This document shows, piece by piece, positions 1-7,107 of a stretch of DNA of 14,076 nt; within the stretch, counting starts at the first letter, position 1, and every line of letters starts with the position of its first letter. Made by a program: the position numbers and the translations under genes. This DNA is from Clostridiales bacterium UBA4696. GTDB taxonomy: Bacteria; Bacillota; Clostridia; Oscillospirales; Oscillospiraceae. The stretch is from NCBI GenBank assembly GCA_002404795.1, contig DHKK01000050.1:2821-16896 (forward strand), given 5' to 3'. The notes beneath the pieces were generated by a model that did not search any database, had not been told where the DNA came from, and saw only the letters and a list, made by a program, of their open reading frames with translations.

Positions 1-588
1 GGCGCGGTGGAGGCCGACAGCCCGGGGCTGTTCCGCGATGCAGTCCTGTATGTCGGCGAGACGGAAAACCGCTACCTGACCGGCGAGGTGCGCCGCAAGG
101 TGATCTATCGCCTCTACAAGCTGCCGCAGGTGACCATCCGCAACGAAAAGGTGCTGCTCAAGGACGGTGACGTGCTGGATATTGACGGCATCCGGGTCGA
201 ATGCTTTCTGGTCCCGGGTCACACCTGGGGGCATATGGTGTATCTGGTCGACGACAAGTATCTGTTCACCGGCGATACCATCTGGTTCGGCGCGGACGGT
301 GGCTACAGCTTTATTTCCGCCCTGGCGGAGGACAACAAGCTGGCCGTCCGCTCGCTGGCAGAGCTGGAGGCAAAGCTGCAGGCGCGCGGCCTGCACCCGT
401 ATTTCATCACCGGCCATACCGGCTGGACGGACGATTTTGCCTTCGCCTTTGCCCACAAGGACCGGCTCTGCTCGCCGTTCGGCAAGCGCGTGCATGATCC
501 CAGCGCGCCCTATGACGCATACGATGAATCGGACGATACCGAGCAGCGCGCAAGGTCCGGATTCCTGAAGCCTGTCAGCCCGGTGTAA
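1..588 (+). CDS. Metallo-beta-lactamase-fold hydrolase, 5'-truncated by window edge
   Basis: The reading frame is open from the first base, so the true start lies upstream; the GTG at position 7 is probably internal. The visible part carries the C-terminal half of an MBL-fold hydrolase: PGHTWGH (about nt 214-234, metal ligand His), then FTGDTIW with the bridging Asp (about nt 265-285), and ITGHTG with the last ligand His (about nt 406-423). The N-terminal HxHxDH motif would be off the left edge. Family members (glyoxalase II-like, Zn or Fe enzymes) hydrolyse thioesters, lactones or similar substrates in the cytoplasm, and the substrate here cannot be told. After the last ligand His there are about 50 further residues ending in an acidic, poorly conserved tail. 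It converges on the LysR gene, 33 bases away. Fold assignment is firm; function is open. Confidence 0.85.
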   Translation, partial: GAVEADSPGLFRDAVLYVGETENRYLTGEVRRKVIYRLYKLPQVTIRNEKVLLKDGDVLDIDGIRVECFLVPGHTWGHMVYLVDDKYLFTGDTIWFGADGGYSFISALAEDNKLAVRSLAELEAKLQARGLHPYFITGHTGWTDDFAFAFAHKDRLCSPFGKRVHDPSAPYDAYDESDDTEQRARSGFLKPVSPV

Positions 589-603
589 GGAAAGCGGGCT
601 GAC
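574..603. repeat. Inverted repeat over the stop codon of the MBL-fold gene
   Basis: GTCAGCCCG (574-582) and CGGGCTGAC (595-603) form a perfect 9-bp stem with a 12-nt loop that contains the TAA stop codon. A second, mutually exclusive stem is possible (TGACGG 600-605 with CCGTCA 619-624), reaching the stop codon of the convergent LysR gene. Neither stem is followed by a T-run on either strand, so if it terminates transcription it does so inefficiently or as a processing or stabilising hairpin. Confidence 0.45.
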
Positions 604-621
604 GGAAAACCGGAAACCCCG

Positions 622-1428
622 TCAAAGCCCGGACATTTTGCGCCGGGAAGAGAGGAAAAAGGTCACGCTGGCCTCCGTGTCCGTCAGCGGGATGTTGACC
701 CGGCCGGGATACGCGGTCTGGAGGCGGCGCTGGCCGTAATCCGTGGTGAAGCAGGGGAGCGACGAGGCGTTTACCAGCTCGTCGAATACGGCAGTGTCGG
801 TCTGCACAAGGAACTTGGAGGCGGGCATTTTCTCCCGGCAGAGCGTGTCCCAGAAGCCAAGCTCGGAGCGCAGGAGGAAATTGAAGCCGTTGATCTCCGC
901 AAAGGTCAAAGACGCCTGCTTTGCCAGCGCGTGCTCCGGCGGGACGCAGACAAACAGCTGCTCCTGCAGAAAGGGCTTCGCCCCGGCGAACGGAAAGGGG
1001 AGGACGGCAACGTCGCACGAGCCGTCTTCCCACGCGGCCAGGACCTCTTCGTTCTGGCAGATGGCGGAGGCCAGCATCTTTTCCGGCTGGGCTGCGTTCA
1101 GCTTCCGCAGCAGTTCCCATAGAGGCGCGGGCGCGCAGGAGCGGATGACGATGGTCCGCTGCCGCTGGTCGAACGCGCGGACCTGCGCGACGGCCAGCTC
1201 CGCTTCCTGCAGCAGCTTTCGCGCCGACGCCACGGCCAGCTTGCCGGTCTCGTTCAGCTCGATCCGGTTCTTGCCCCGGGTGAAAAGCGGCACACCGAAA
1301 TACTGCTCCAGATGCTGCATCGAGCGCGTAATGGACGGCGTGGAGAGATGAAATTCCTCCGCTACACGGTGGAGCGTGCCAAGATCGGCGAACGCCGTGA
1401 GCTGCTTGAGTTCATACAGATCGACCAT
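622..1428 (-). CDS. LysR-family transcriptional regulator
   Basis: 268 residues, slightly short for the family (about 290-310). The N-terminus MVDLYELKQLTAFADLG leads into the winged helix-turn-helix (about residues 1-60: LHRVAEEFHLSTPSITRSMQHLEQYFGVPLF). A linker helix and a periplasmic-binding-like effector domain follow (about 90-260). The start is the ATG at 1428, supported by AGGAGG about 6 bases upstream on the minus strand. The gene is divergent from the aldo/keto reductase at 1557, the usual LysR arrangement in which the regulator controls its neighbour and itself, so this reductase is the best guess for a target. The effector is unknown. Confidence 0.93.
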   Translation of the reverse strand: MVDLYELKQLTAFADLGTLHRVAEEFHLSTPSITRSMQHLEQYFGVPLFTRGKNRIELNETGKLAVASARKLLQEAELAVAQVRAFDQRQRTIVIRSCAPAPLWELLRKLNAAQPEKMLASAICQNEEVLAAWEDGSCDVAVLPFPFAGAKPFLQEQLFVCVPPEHALAKQASLTFAEINGFNFLLRSELGFWDTLCREKMPASKFLVQTDTAVFDELVNASSLPCFTTDYGQRRLQTAYPGRVNIPLTDTEASVTFFLSSRRKMSGL

Positions 1429-1445
1429 AACAGCCTCCTGTTACA

Positions 1446-1460
1446 TTTCATATTTTGAAA
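1446..1460. promoter_or_regulatory. Candidate LysR binding box in the divergent promoter region
   Basis: TTTCA-TATTT-TGAAA is a dyad with 5-bp arms. It contains TTCATATTTTGAA, which fits the LysR-family T-N11-A rule with dyad symmetry. It lies 18 bases upstream of the LysR start codon. Its right end overlaps a weak -35-like TTGAAA (1455-1460) that is 18 bases from a poor -10-like TAGTGT (1479-1484) reading toward the reductase. This is the only clear dyad in the 128-base intergenic region. Regulatory role is inferred from position and pattern. Confidence 0.45.
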
Positions 1461-1556
1461 CGCAGATTGCGATATTGATAGTGTACTTCCTGGCCCTGGC
1501 GTTGTAAAGTAGGGAACAGAAGAAAACCTGCATTTCATGATCCAGGAGGTACAAGT

Positions 1557-2396
1557 ATGGAATATGTAACTTTGAACAACGGCATCCGGATGCCGAAGCT
1601 GGGCTACGGCGTTTACCAGACGCCTGCGGAGGATACCAAGCGCTGCGTGCTGGACGCCATCGACGTCGGCTACCGCAGCATCGATACGGCGCAGGCGTAT
1701 TACAACGAAGCGGGCGTCGGCGAAGCATTGGCGGAAAGCGGCCTGCCGCGCGAGGAATTTTTCCTGACCACGAAGGTCTGGATCACGAACGCGGGCTATG
1801 AAAAAGCCAAGGCATCCATTGAGGAATCCATGCGCAAGCTGCGCACCGATTATCTCGATCTGCTGCTCATCCACCAGCCGTTTGGCGACTACTACGGCAC
1901 CTACCGCGCGATGGAGGAGCTCTATCAGGCCGGCAGACTTCGCGCCATCGGTATTTCCAACTTCGGCCCGGACCGGTATCTCGACATCCAGCATTTCGCA
2001 AAGATCAAGCCCGCTGTCAACCAGATCGAGACGCACGTGTTCCAGCAGCAGAAAACGGCGAAGGAATACCTCAAAAAGTATGGCTGCCAGATCGAATCCT
2101 GGGGCCCGTTTGCCGAGGGCCGCAAGGATATGTTCACGAACCCTGTGCTGACCCAGGTCGGCGAGAAGTACGGCAAGACTGCCGCACAGACCGCTCTGCG
2201 CTTCCTGCTGCAGAGTGATGTCGTCGTGATCCCGAAGTCCACGCACAAGGACCGGATGCAGCAAAACTTCGACCTGTTCGACTTTACCCTCACGCCGGAG
2301 GATATGGCGGCCATCGAGGCGCTCGACGGCGGCGAGAGCCTGTTCTTCTCGCATTACGATCCCAAGACTGTGGAATGGTTCATGTCCATTCTGTGA
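1557..2396 (+). CDS. Aldo/keto reductase (NADPH-dependent)
   Basis: 279 residues, normal for single-domain bacterial aldo/keto reductases of the 2,5-diketo-gluconate reductase-like group. The catalytic tetrad is visible: Asp43 and Tyr48 in DTAQAY, Lys73 in TTKVW, His106 in LLIHQPF. Near the C-terminus VVIPKSTHKDRM is the NADPH-binding segment with Lys, Ser and Arg. It reduces an aldehyde or ketone at the expense of NADPH in the cytoplasm; the substrate cannot be read from sequence. The start is the ATG at 1557 with AGGAGGT at 1544-1550. It is a single-gene transcript ending in a strong hairpin, divergent from a LysR gene that probably regulates it. Confidence 0.95.
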   Translation: MEYVTLNNGIRMPKLGYGVYQTPAEDTKRCVLDAIDVGYRSIDTAQAYYNEAGVGEALAESGLPREEFFLTTKVWITNAGYEKAKASIEESMRKLRTDYLDLLLIHQPFGDYYGTYRAMEELYQAGRLRAIGISNFGPDRYLDIQHFAKIKPAVNQIETHVFQQQKTAKEYLKKYGCQIESWGPFAEGRKDMFTNPVLTQVGEKYGKTAAQTALRFLLQSDVVVIPKSTHKDRMQQNFDLFDFTLTPEDMAAIEALDGGESLFFSHYDPKTVEWFMSIL

Positions 2397-2401
2397 TACA
2401 G

Positions 2402-2441
2402 CGCAAACCACCTGCCTGAGCTTTCAGGCAGGTGGTTTGCG
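2402..2441 (+). terminator. Intrinsic terminator after the aldo/keto reductase
   Basis: A perfect 18-bp stem (2402-2419 with 2424-2441) closes a GCTT tetraloop and is followed on the plus strand by a T-rich stretch (GTTTTATTG). The stop codon of the convergent kinase begins 4 bases after the stem, so the same hairpin may also stop read-through from the minus strand, although there is no T-run on that side. Confidence 0.9.
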
Positions 2442-2444
2442 GTT

Positions 2445-3377
2445 TTATTGTCCCTTCATCCGGGCCAGGACCTGATCCTTGCTGCGGATGGCAGTGTTGG
2501 CGCCGACATGCTCGACGGCGACAGAGCCAGCTGCACAGGCAAACCTTGCGCTCGTCAGCGTATCCCAGCCCTGCGACTTTGCATACAGGAACGAGCCGAC
2601 AAATGTGTCGCCAGCACCGGTCGTATCGACGCAGCGGCAGGGGAACGAGGGAATGTGCGCTTCGATCCCGTCGGCGGAGACGTAGCAGCCCTGTGCGCCG
2701 AGCTTGATCACGCAGTTGGCCGCGCCCATCTTGTGCAGCGCCTGCGCCATCTTTTCCGGGCTCCTGGTCTCGCCGGTCAGCCAGACGGCCTCACGTTCGC
2801 TCGGCAGGAAATAATCCGTCTTGCGGAAGCAGGCCTCGAGCAGCGCGTGGTCATATTCGCGTTCACTTACGCGCATATCGAGCGCGGTCCGCGCGCCGGA
2901 TGCATGTGCGAGCGTAAACAGCTTCAGAAGCCCATCGCCGTCCAGCTCCGGCAGCGCCATGGCGCCGCCGACCGAGACGAAAGCGGAATCGCGGATCACG
3001 GCTTCGTCCAGATCCTCATAGCGCAGCGCCAGATTCTGGCCGGGCTGGAAGAGGAAATGCCGCTCGTGTGCCTTGTCGATCAAAACGACACAAATTGCGG
3101 TCGGTACGTCGATGCGCCGGTCAAAGACCGAGAGGGGGTAGCGTGCGAGCTGCTGCAGCAGCACGTCGCCCAGCCGGTCGATGCCCGCCGCGCCCATCAG
3201 GGCTGTCCGTGCACCGAGCTGCGAGAGGACGATCGCTTGGTTGAGTGCGTCGCCACCGAGCGTCAGCTCCGCGTGGTCGAGCAGCGTCATCTCCCGGTCC
3301 AGAATGTGTCCGTCCATGCCCGGGATCATCAGGTCGATCACCTGCAGACCGATGGTCAGAACGTCAAACCGCTTCAT
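2445..3377 (-). CDS. PfkB-family carbohydrate kinase
   Basis: 310 residues, typical of the ribokinase/PfkB fold. The substrate-side GGDALN motif is at about residues 41-46. The C-terminal signature DTTGAGDTFVGSF is near residue 251, with the GAGD anion hole and catalytic base Asp257. It phosphorylates a sugar or sugar phosphate with ATP in the cytoplasm. It lies 3 bases downstream of the class II aldolase stop codon, with an AAGGGG ribosome site inside the aldolase end, so the two are cotranscribed and probably translationally coupled. Kinase plus aldolase suggests a ketose phosphorylated and then cleaved, as in the tagatose pathway or in 2-deoxy-5-keto-gluconate breakdown (IolC/IolJ). No residue tells these apart by eye, so I give no gene symbol. 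Confidence 0.92.
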   Translation of the reverse strand: MKRFDVLTIGLQVIDLMIPGMDGHILDREMTLLDHAELTLGGDALNQAIVLSQLGARTALMGAAGIDRLGDVLLQQLARYPLSVFDRRIDVPTAICVVLIDKAHERHFLFQPGQNLALRYEDLDEAVIRDSAFVSVGGAMALPELDGDGLLKLFTLAHASGARTALDMRVSEREYDHALLEACFRKTDYFLPSEREAVWLTGETRSPEKMAQALHKMGAANCVIKLGAQGCYVSADGIEAHIPSFPCRCVDTTGAGDTFVGSFLYAKSQGWDTLTSARFACAAGSVAVEHVGANTAIRSKDQVLARMKGQ

Positions 3378-3380
3378 GCC

Positions 3381-4217
3381 TTACCCCTTTCCGCAGCCGC
3401 CGAACAGCTCCAGCTTGCGCACGGTCGCCTCGACCATGGCGTCCTCCGCCAGAAGGTTCAGGTCGGTATAGCCGGCGTCCGGATGCTCGGCGATGGCGCG
3501 CTTGGCGGCGAGGATCACGTCGGTGAAGACGTTGATCTTGCTGATGCCGCCCGCGACGGTATTGCGGAAATCATCATCCGACAGACCGGAGCCGCCGTGC
3601 AGCACGAGGGGAACAGAGACGGTCTTGCGGATCTCGCGCAGACGCGGGATATCGAGCTTCGGCGTCGCCTTGTAGACGCCGTGGCACGTGCCGATGGAGA
3701 CGGCGAGGAAGTCCGTGCCGGTCTGGTCGACAAAGGACTTGGCTTCCTCCGGCTCCGTGTAGACCATCTGGTCGACCTTGCCGTTGCTGTCAGTCAGACC
3801 GCCGACGCTGCCGAACTCGCATTCCACGCCGACGCCCATGCCGTGCGCGATGCGGACGATCTCGGCGGATTTGCGGATGTTCTCCTCGCTGGTCTTCTCA
3901 CGGGAGCCATCATACATGACGGAGCCGAAGCCGGCGCGCAGCGCCTGCATCAGAAGCTCAAAGCTGTAGGTGTGGTCCAGATGGACAGCGACGGGGACCT
4001 TGGCCCGGCGGGCCTGCTCGAGCATGATGGGCACGATCCAGTTGAAATCGGCGTACGGCATCAGCGCCTCCGCGGTGCCGATGATGATCGGGGACTGGCA
4101 CTGCTCCGCGGCGCGGATGTAGGCGCGGACCATCTCCATGTTGACGGCGTTGAAATACCCGACGCCATAGCCCTTTTCCTGTGCATCGGCCAGAATTTCC
4201 TTCATGGTGTAAAGCAT
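3381..4217 (-). CDS. Class II (zinc) ketose-bisphosphate aldolase, GatY/KbaY-like
   Basis: 278 residues, matching the short tagatose/ketose-bisphosphate aldolase group (about 284) rather than the longer E. coli FbaA type. Visible site residues: catalytic Asp81 and zinc ligand His82 in HLDHT, Glu134 in ECEFGSVGG, zinc ligand His179 in GTCHGVY, zinc ligand His207 in VLHGGSGL, and the phosphate-binding NVFTD. It cleaves a phosphorylated ketose to dihydroxyacetone phosphate and an aldehyde. It is the first gene of a two-gene operon with the PfkB kinase. The start is the ATG at 4217, with AGGAGG (complement of 4227-4232) 9 bases upstream; the in-frame Met at residue 5 has no such site. The divergent DeoR-type gene is the likely repressor. 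Confidence 0.93.
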   Translation of the reverse strand: MLYTMKEILADAQEKGYGVGYFNAVNMEMVRAYIRAAEQCQSPIIIGTAEALMPYADFNWIVPIMLEQARRAKVPVAVHLDHTYSFELLMQALRAGFGSVMYDGSREKTSEENIRKSAEIVRIAHGMGVGVECEFGSVGGLTDSNGKVDQMVYTEPEEAKSFVDQTGTDFLAVSIGTCHGVYKATPKLDIPRLREIRKTVSVPLVLHGGSGLSDDDFRNTVAGGISKINVFTDVILAAKRAIAEHPDAGYTDLNLLAEDAMVEATVRKLELFGGCGKG

Positions 4218-4234
4218 GCTTGCATTCCTCCTGT

Positions 4235-4264
4235 AAAGCGTTCGCTTTGTTCTCTGATTCAGAG
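4235..4264. promoter_or_regulatory. Paired dyads, candidate operator of the aldolase-kinase operon
   Basis: Two dyads lie between the -10 box and the ribosome site of the aldolase gene: AAAGCG-TT-CGCTTT (4235-4248) and CTCTGA-T-TCAGAG (4252-4264), the latter overlapping the proximal -10. The half-site ATTCAGA (4257-4263) recurs inverted as TCTGAAT at 4299-4305, 42 bp away centre to centre and beyond the -35 box. Placement over a promoter beside a DeoR-type gene suggests repressor binding. This is inferred. Confidence 0.4.
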
Positions 4265-4291
4265 TGTATCACCGGAATGAAAAGTTGTAAA
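4263..4291 (-). promoter_or_regulatory. Candidate promoter, aldolase-kinase operon (proximal)
   Basis: On the minus strand, -35 TTTACA (complement of 4286-4291), a 17-base spacer and -10 TACACT (complement of 4263-4268) precede the aldolase start by about 45 bases. Each hexamer matches the sigma-70 consensus at five (-35) or four (-10) positions, and the spacing is optimal. Confidence 0.6.
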
Positions 4292-4308
4292 TAGTTGTTC
4301 TGAATGAA

Positions 4309-4337
4309 ATTTTATTTGGAATCCAGTCGATTTTCAA
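4309..4337 (-). promoter_or_regulatory. Candidate promoter, aldolase-kinase operon (distal)
   Basis: On the minus strand, -35 TTGAAA (complement of 4332-4337), a 17-base spacer and -10 TAAAAT (complement of 4309-4314) form a second sigma-70-like site 46 bases upstream of the proximal one. It may be an alternative start, or only one of the two may be used. Confidence 0.45.
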
Positions 4338-4375
4338 CATAATACAAGTTATTGCACGAAAGCACAACTTTACGC

Positions 4376-4403
4376 TTGCAAACCTTGCAATTCGTGATAT
4401 ACT
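4376..4403 (+). promoter_or_regulatory. Candidate promoter of the DeoR-type regulator, with TTGCAA direct repeat
   Basis: -35 TTGCAA (4376-4381), a 16-base spacer and -10 TATACT (4398-4403) lie just upstream of the ribosome site of the regulator. The heptamer CTTGCAA is repeated directly at 4375-4381 and 4384-4390, nine bases apart, covering the -35 and part of the spacer. Such a repeat could be an autoregulatory operator; that role is inferred. Confidence 0.55.
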
Positions 4404-4434
4404 GAGAAAAGAAAAACACAGGAGGATGAACGAG

Positions 4435-5202
4435 ATGGCAGTCAGAGAGACCGCGAAGCGCCGCCGCGCACTGGCGGAGCTTCTGGTGGCGGAGGGAAGC
4501 GTGCAGATCGCGGAGCTCGCCGCGCAGTATCACGTCTCCCGAGAGACGATTCGCAAGGATCTGATCTTCCTCGAGCAGTCCGGCGTCGGCCGCCGCAGCC
4601 GGGGCGGATCGCTGATCCTGGAGGGGATTGCAGAGCCGCCGCTGTCCGCGCGGAGCGTAGAGAATATCGCGGCCAAGCATCGCATCGCGGAGGCGGCCGT
4701 GCGCCAGATCCCGGACGGCGCGACGATCCTGCTCGACACCGGCAGCACGATGAATGAGGCTGCGCGCCTGCTCGCCCTGCGGCACGGGCTGACGATCGTG
4801 ACGAACTCGGCCCAGATCACGCCGCTGCTCGCAGACAGCGACAATACGGTCTACGCCCTCGGCGGGCAGGTCCGTGCGACGAGCCTGGCCTGCGTCGGCA
4901 TGTGGACGCTCACCGCGCTGCGGACGCTGCGCGCGGATATCGCACTGATCGGCACGAACGGCGTGCTGGGCCATACTGGCCCCTGCACCTCGATCTACAG
5001 CGAGGCGGAGATCAAGACGGCTATGGTCCAGTGCGCGAAAAAAAGTATCGTGCTCTGCGACGGCAGCAAATTCCGGGAAGAAGCGGTCATCCAGTTTGCC
5101 GACTGGCAGCAGATCGACTGCCTGATCACCGACCAGACCGCGCCGGAAGCGGAGCTTGCCGCCATCCGCCAGAAAACGGCCGTACTGGTCGCGGGCACAT
5201 AA
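4435..5202 (+). CDS. DeoR/GlpR-family sugar-phosphate-responsive repressor
   Basis: 255 residues from this start. The N-terminal winged helix-turn-helix (about residues 8-60, with SVQIAELAAQYHVSRETIRK followed by DL..LE..G...R..GG) is the DeoR signature. The C-terminal DeoR sensor domain (about 70-245) is an ISOCOT-like fold that binds phosphorylated sugars. It has LLDTGSTMNEAARLL, the VTNS segment, ALIGTNGV, and E..IK..M...AKK.IVLCDGSKF. I prefer ATG 4435 over the in-frame ATG 4426 because AGGAGG (4420-4425) directly abuts 4426 but is 9 bases from 4435. The gene is divergent from the aldolase-kinase operon; family knowledge predicts that it represses that operon until a phosphorylated intermediate accumulates. 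Confidence 0.92.
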   Translation: MAVRETAKRRRALAELLVAEGSVQIAELAAQYHVSRETIRKDLIFLEQSGVGRRSRGGSLILEGIAEPPLSARSVENIAAKHRIAEAAVRQIPDGATILLDTGSTMNEAARLLALRHGLTIVTNSAQITPLLADSDNTVYALGGQVRATSLACVGMWTLTALRTLRADIALIGTNGVLGHTGPCTSIYSEAEIKTAMVQCAKKSIVLCDGSKFREEAVIQFADWQQIDCLITDQTAPEAELAAIRQKTAVLVAGT

Positions 5203-5205
5203 AAG

Positions 5206-5235
5206 CATCCCCGGCTGCAGGTGCAGCCGGGGATG
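5206..5235. terminator. Bidirectional terminator between deoR-type gene and pepF
   Basis: CATCCCCGGCTGC (5206-5218) pairs perfectly with GCAGCCGGGGATG (5223-5235) around an AGGT loop. On the minus strand the stem is followed by CTTTTATG and on the plus strand by TTCGTTTC, so it can serve both converging genes, which are only 50 bases apart. Confidence 0.82.
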
Positions 5236-5252
5236 TTCGTTTCAGGAAAAGA

Positions 5253-7025
5253 TCACAGCAGGAGCGCAGAGAGTTCGTCAACGGTCTCGTCGAAGACGCG
5301 CAGCGCGCTGCGGACCGCGTCGGGTTTCGTCAGGTCGACGCCTGCGATCTTGAGCTCCTCGAGCGGATAATCGCTGCCGCCGGTCGTGAGGAACTTCAGA
5401 TAACCGCTTGCGTCGCCGGTCGTCAGGATGTGCTCGGCGATGGCCACGGCGGAGGAGAAGCCGGTCGCGTACTGATAGACATAGAACGCGCGATAGAAGT
5501 GGGGGATATACGACCATTCCGGGTCGATATCCGCGTCGATGCCGATGCCGTCATAATACGTGGCTTCGAGATCGTGATAGACCTTGTTGAGCGCGGAGGC
5601 CGTCAGCGGCTGGCCTGCAGCATAGAGATCGTGCGCCTTGCGCTCGAACTCTGCAAACAGCGTCTGCCGGTAGAGCGTCGTGCGGAAGCTCTCGAGGAAG
5701 TGGTTGAGAATATATGCGCGGCGCTTTTCATCCGTCTCGGTTTTCAGCAGGTACTTGGTCAGCAGGACTTCGTTGACCGTCGAAGCGACCTCAGCGACCA
5801 TGATGCGGTAATCATGGTTGACATAATCCTGCGTCGTATCCGAGAACCAGGAGTGCATGGAGTGGCCCAGCTCGTGCGCCAGCGTGAACGCGTCGTTAAG
5901 TGTCCCGGCATAGTTCATCAGCACATACGGATGCACGCCGAACACGCCGCACGAGAACGCGCCGGACTGCTTGCCGTCGTTCTCATACACGTCAACCCAG
6001 CGCTCGGCGAATGCGCGGTCGAGCAGCTTCTGGTATTCCTCGCCCAGCGGCAGCGTCGCCTTCTTGACGAGCTCCTTCGCATCCTCAAACGCGATGGGAT
6101 AGTCGACGCCCTCCACGATGGGGACGTACAGATCAAAGACATCGATCTTGTCGAGCTTCAGCGCGCGGCGGCGCAGCTCGAGATATTTGCGCATGGAGGG
6201 CAGGCTCTCATGCACGGCCTCGATCAGGCTGTCATAGACGGACACGGGCACATTGCCGCCGTCCAGCGCCGCTTCGCACGCGGAGGCGTAGCCGCGCTGA
6301 TTGGAGAAATAGGTATCAAATTTGACGGAGCCGCCGTAGAGCGCGGCAATGGCGTCGCCAAACTGCCGGTAGGTGCCGAACATGGCGCGGAACGCGCCCT
6401 CGCGCACGGCGCGGTTCCGGCTCTCGCGGTAGACCGGGAACGTGCCGGGGGTGAGGCGGACCTCTTCACCAGCGTCGTTTTTGACCATCGGCAGCTGCAG
6501 ATCGACGTCGGTCAGCATCTCAAACGCGGCCTTCGGCGTTCCGGCTGCGTCGCCCAGCAGCGCCAGCATCTGCTCCCGCGCAGCGTCAAGCGTATGTGCG
6601 CGCATGCGGACGATATCGTCCACAGTGTGCCGGTAGGTCGCCAGCGCCTCGTCCTGCATCCATGCATCCAGCTTTTCTGCCGGGATGGCAAGAATCTCGG
6701 GGTTCAGGAACGCCGTCGCGGCGCTGAACTTGACAAGCAGACTCTCGCTGCGGGCGGCCATTTCCTGATTTTCTGCTACGGAGCCGTCTTCGGTCTTTTT
6801 CAAAAACGCATAGATATAGGGCAGCTCGACCTTGCGCATGGAGGTGTAGACGGTATCGAGCCCGTGCTTGAACGCTTCCTTGGACGTGCCGAGCGTGCCG
6901 GGGAGGTCCTTCAGCGGCGCAAGCGCGGCCTCGGCCTCCTGCATGGCGGTCTCCCACGCGGCTGTGTCCGGGTAGATCTTCGTCAGGTCCCACTGGAACC
7001 GGATATCCTGTTCGCTTCGTTTCAT
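5253..7025 (-). CDS. pepF: Oligoendopeptidase F (peptidase family M3)
   Basis: 590 residues, the usual length for PepF (about 600). The zinc site is HELGH at residues 384-388 within LAHELGHSMHSW. The third ligand Glu412 lies in VAEVASTVNE, 28 residues after the first His as expected for M3 peptidases. The N-terminal all-helical part forms the lid that restricts access to short peptides. The cytoplasmic enzyme cuts peptides of roughly 7-17 residues during peptide recycling. There is no signal peptide. The start is the ATG at 7025, with AGGAGG 9 bases upstream on the minus strand. It is a single-gene transcript behind a consensus promoter, convergent with the DeoR-type gene and divergent from the P-type ATPase-like gene. 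Confidence 0.95.
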   Translation of the reverse strand: MKRSEQDIRFQWDLTKIYPDTAAWETAMQEAEAALAPLKDLPGTLGTSKEAFKHGLDTVYTSMRKVELPYIYAFLKKTEDGSVAENQEMAARSESLLVKFSAATAFLNPEILAIPAEKLDAWMQDEALATYRHTVDDIVRMRAHTLDAAREQMLALLGDAAGTPKAAFEMLTDVDLQLPMVKNDAGEEVRLTPGTFPVYRESRNRAVREGAFRAMFGTYRQFGDAIAALYGGSVKFDTYFSNQRGYASACEAALDGGNVPVSVYDSLIEAVHESLPSMRKYLELRRRALKLDKIDVFDLYVPIVEGVDYPIAFEDAKELVKKATLPLGEEYQKLLDRAFAERWVDVYENDGKQSGAFSCGVFGVHPYVLMNYAGTLNDAFTLAHELGHSMHSWFSDTTQDYVNHDYRIMVAEVASTVNEVLLTKYLLKTETDEKRRAYILNHFLESFRTTLYRQTLFAEFERKAHDLYAAGQPLTASALNKVYHDLEATYYDGIGIDADIDPEWSYIPHFYRAFYVYQYATGFSSAVAIAEHILTTGDASGYLKFLTTGGSDYPLEELKIAGVDLTKPDAVRSALRVFDETVDELSALLL

Positions 7026-7054
7026 AGCGTATAACCTCCTTTGGCGTTAAATTT

Positions 7055-7083
7055 ATTATACTGGCAGGGTACGGCCCTGTCAA
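7055..7083 (-). promoter_or_regulatory. Perfect sigma-70 consensus promoter for pepF
   Basis: On the minus strand TTGACA (complement of 7078-7083) and TATAAT (complement of 7055-7060) are separated by exactly 17 bases. The spacer holds a dyad, CAGGG (7065-7069) and CCCTG (7075-7079), whose outer arm overlaps the -35. This may be an operator that keeps a very strong promoter in check. The -10 ends about 30 bases before the start codon. Confidence 0.85.
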
Positions 7084-7107
7084 TGTGCACCGCGCAGATA
7101 CAGCCGG

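Noticed and set aside
4231..4248. Catabolite-responsive (cre) element near TGTAAAGCGTTCGC
   Set aside because: It resembles the cre consensus but is out of register by one base at the central CG. I kept it only as a generic dyad.
2448..4280. 610-codon plus-strand open frame running antisense to both the kinase and the aldolase
   Set aside because: The minus-strand frames carry complete PfkB and class II aldolase motifs. The plus frame has no recognisable motif and is an effect of GC-rich codon use.
4426..4434. ATG 4426 as the start of the DeoR-type regulator
   Set aside because: It directly abuts the AGGAGG sequence, leaving no spacer. ATG 4435 has normal spacing.
4902..7034. 710-codon plus-strand open frame across the end of the regulator gene and all of pepF
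   Set aside because: It overlaps the DeoR-type gene in another frame and mirrors pepF, which has its zinc motif, ribosome site and consensus promoter. No domain is visible in the plus frame.
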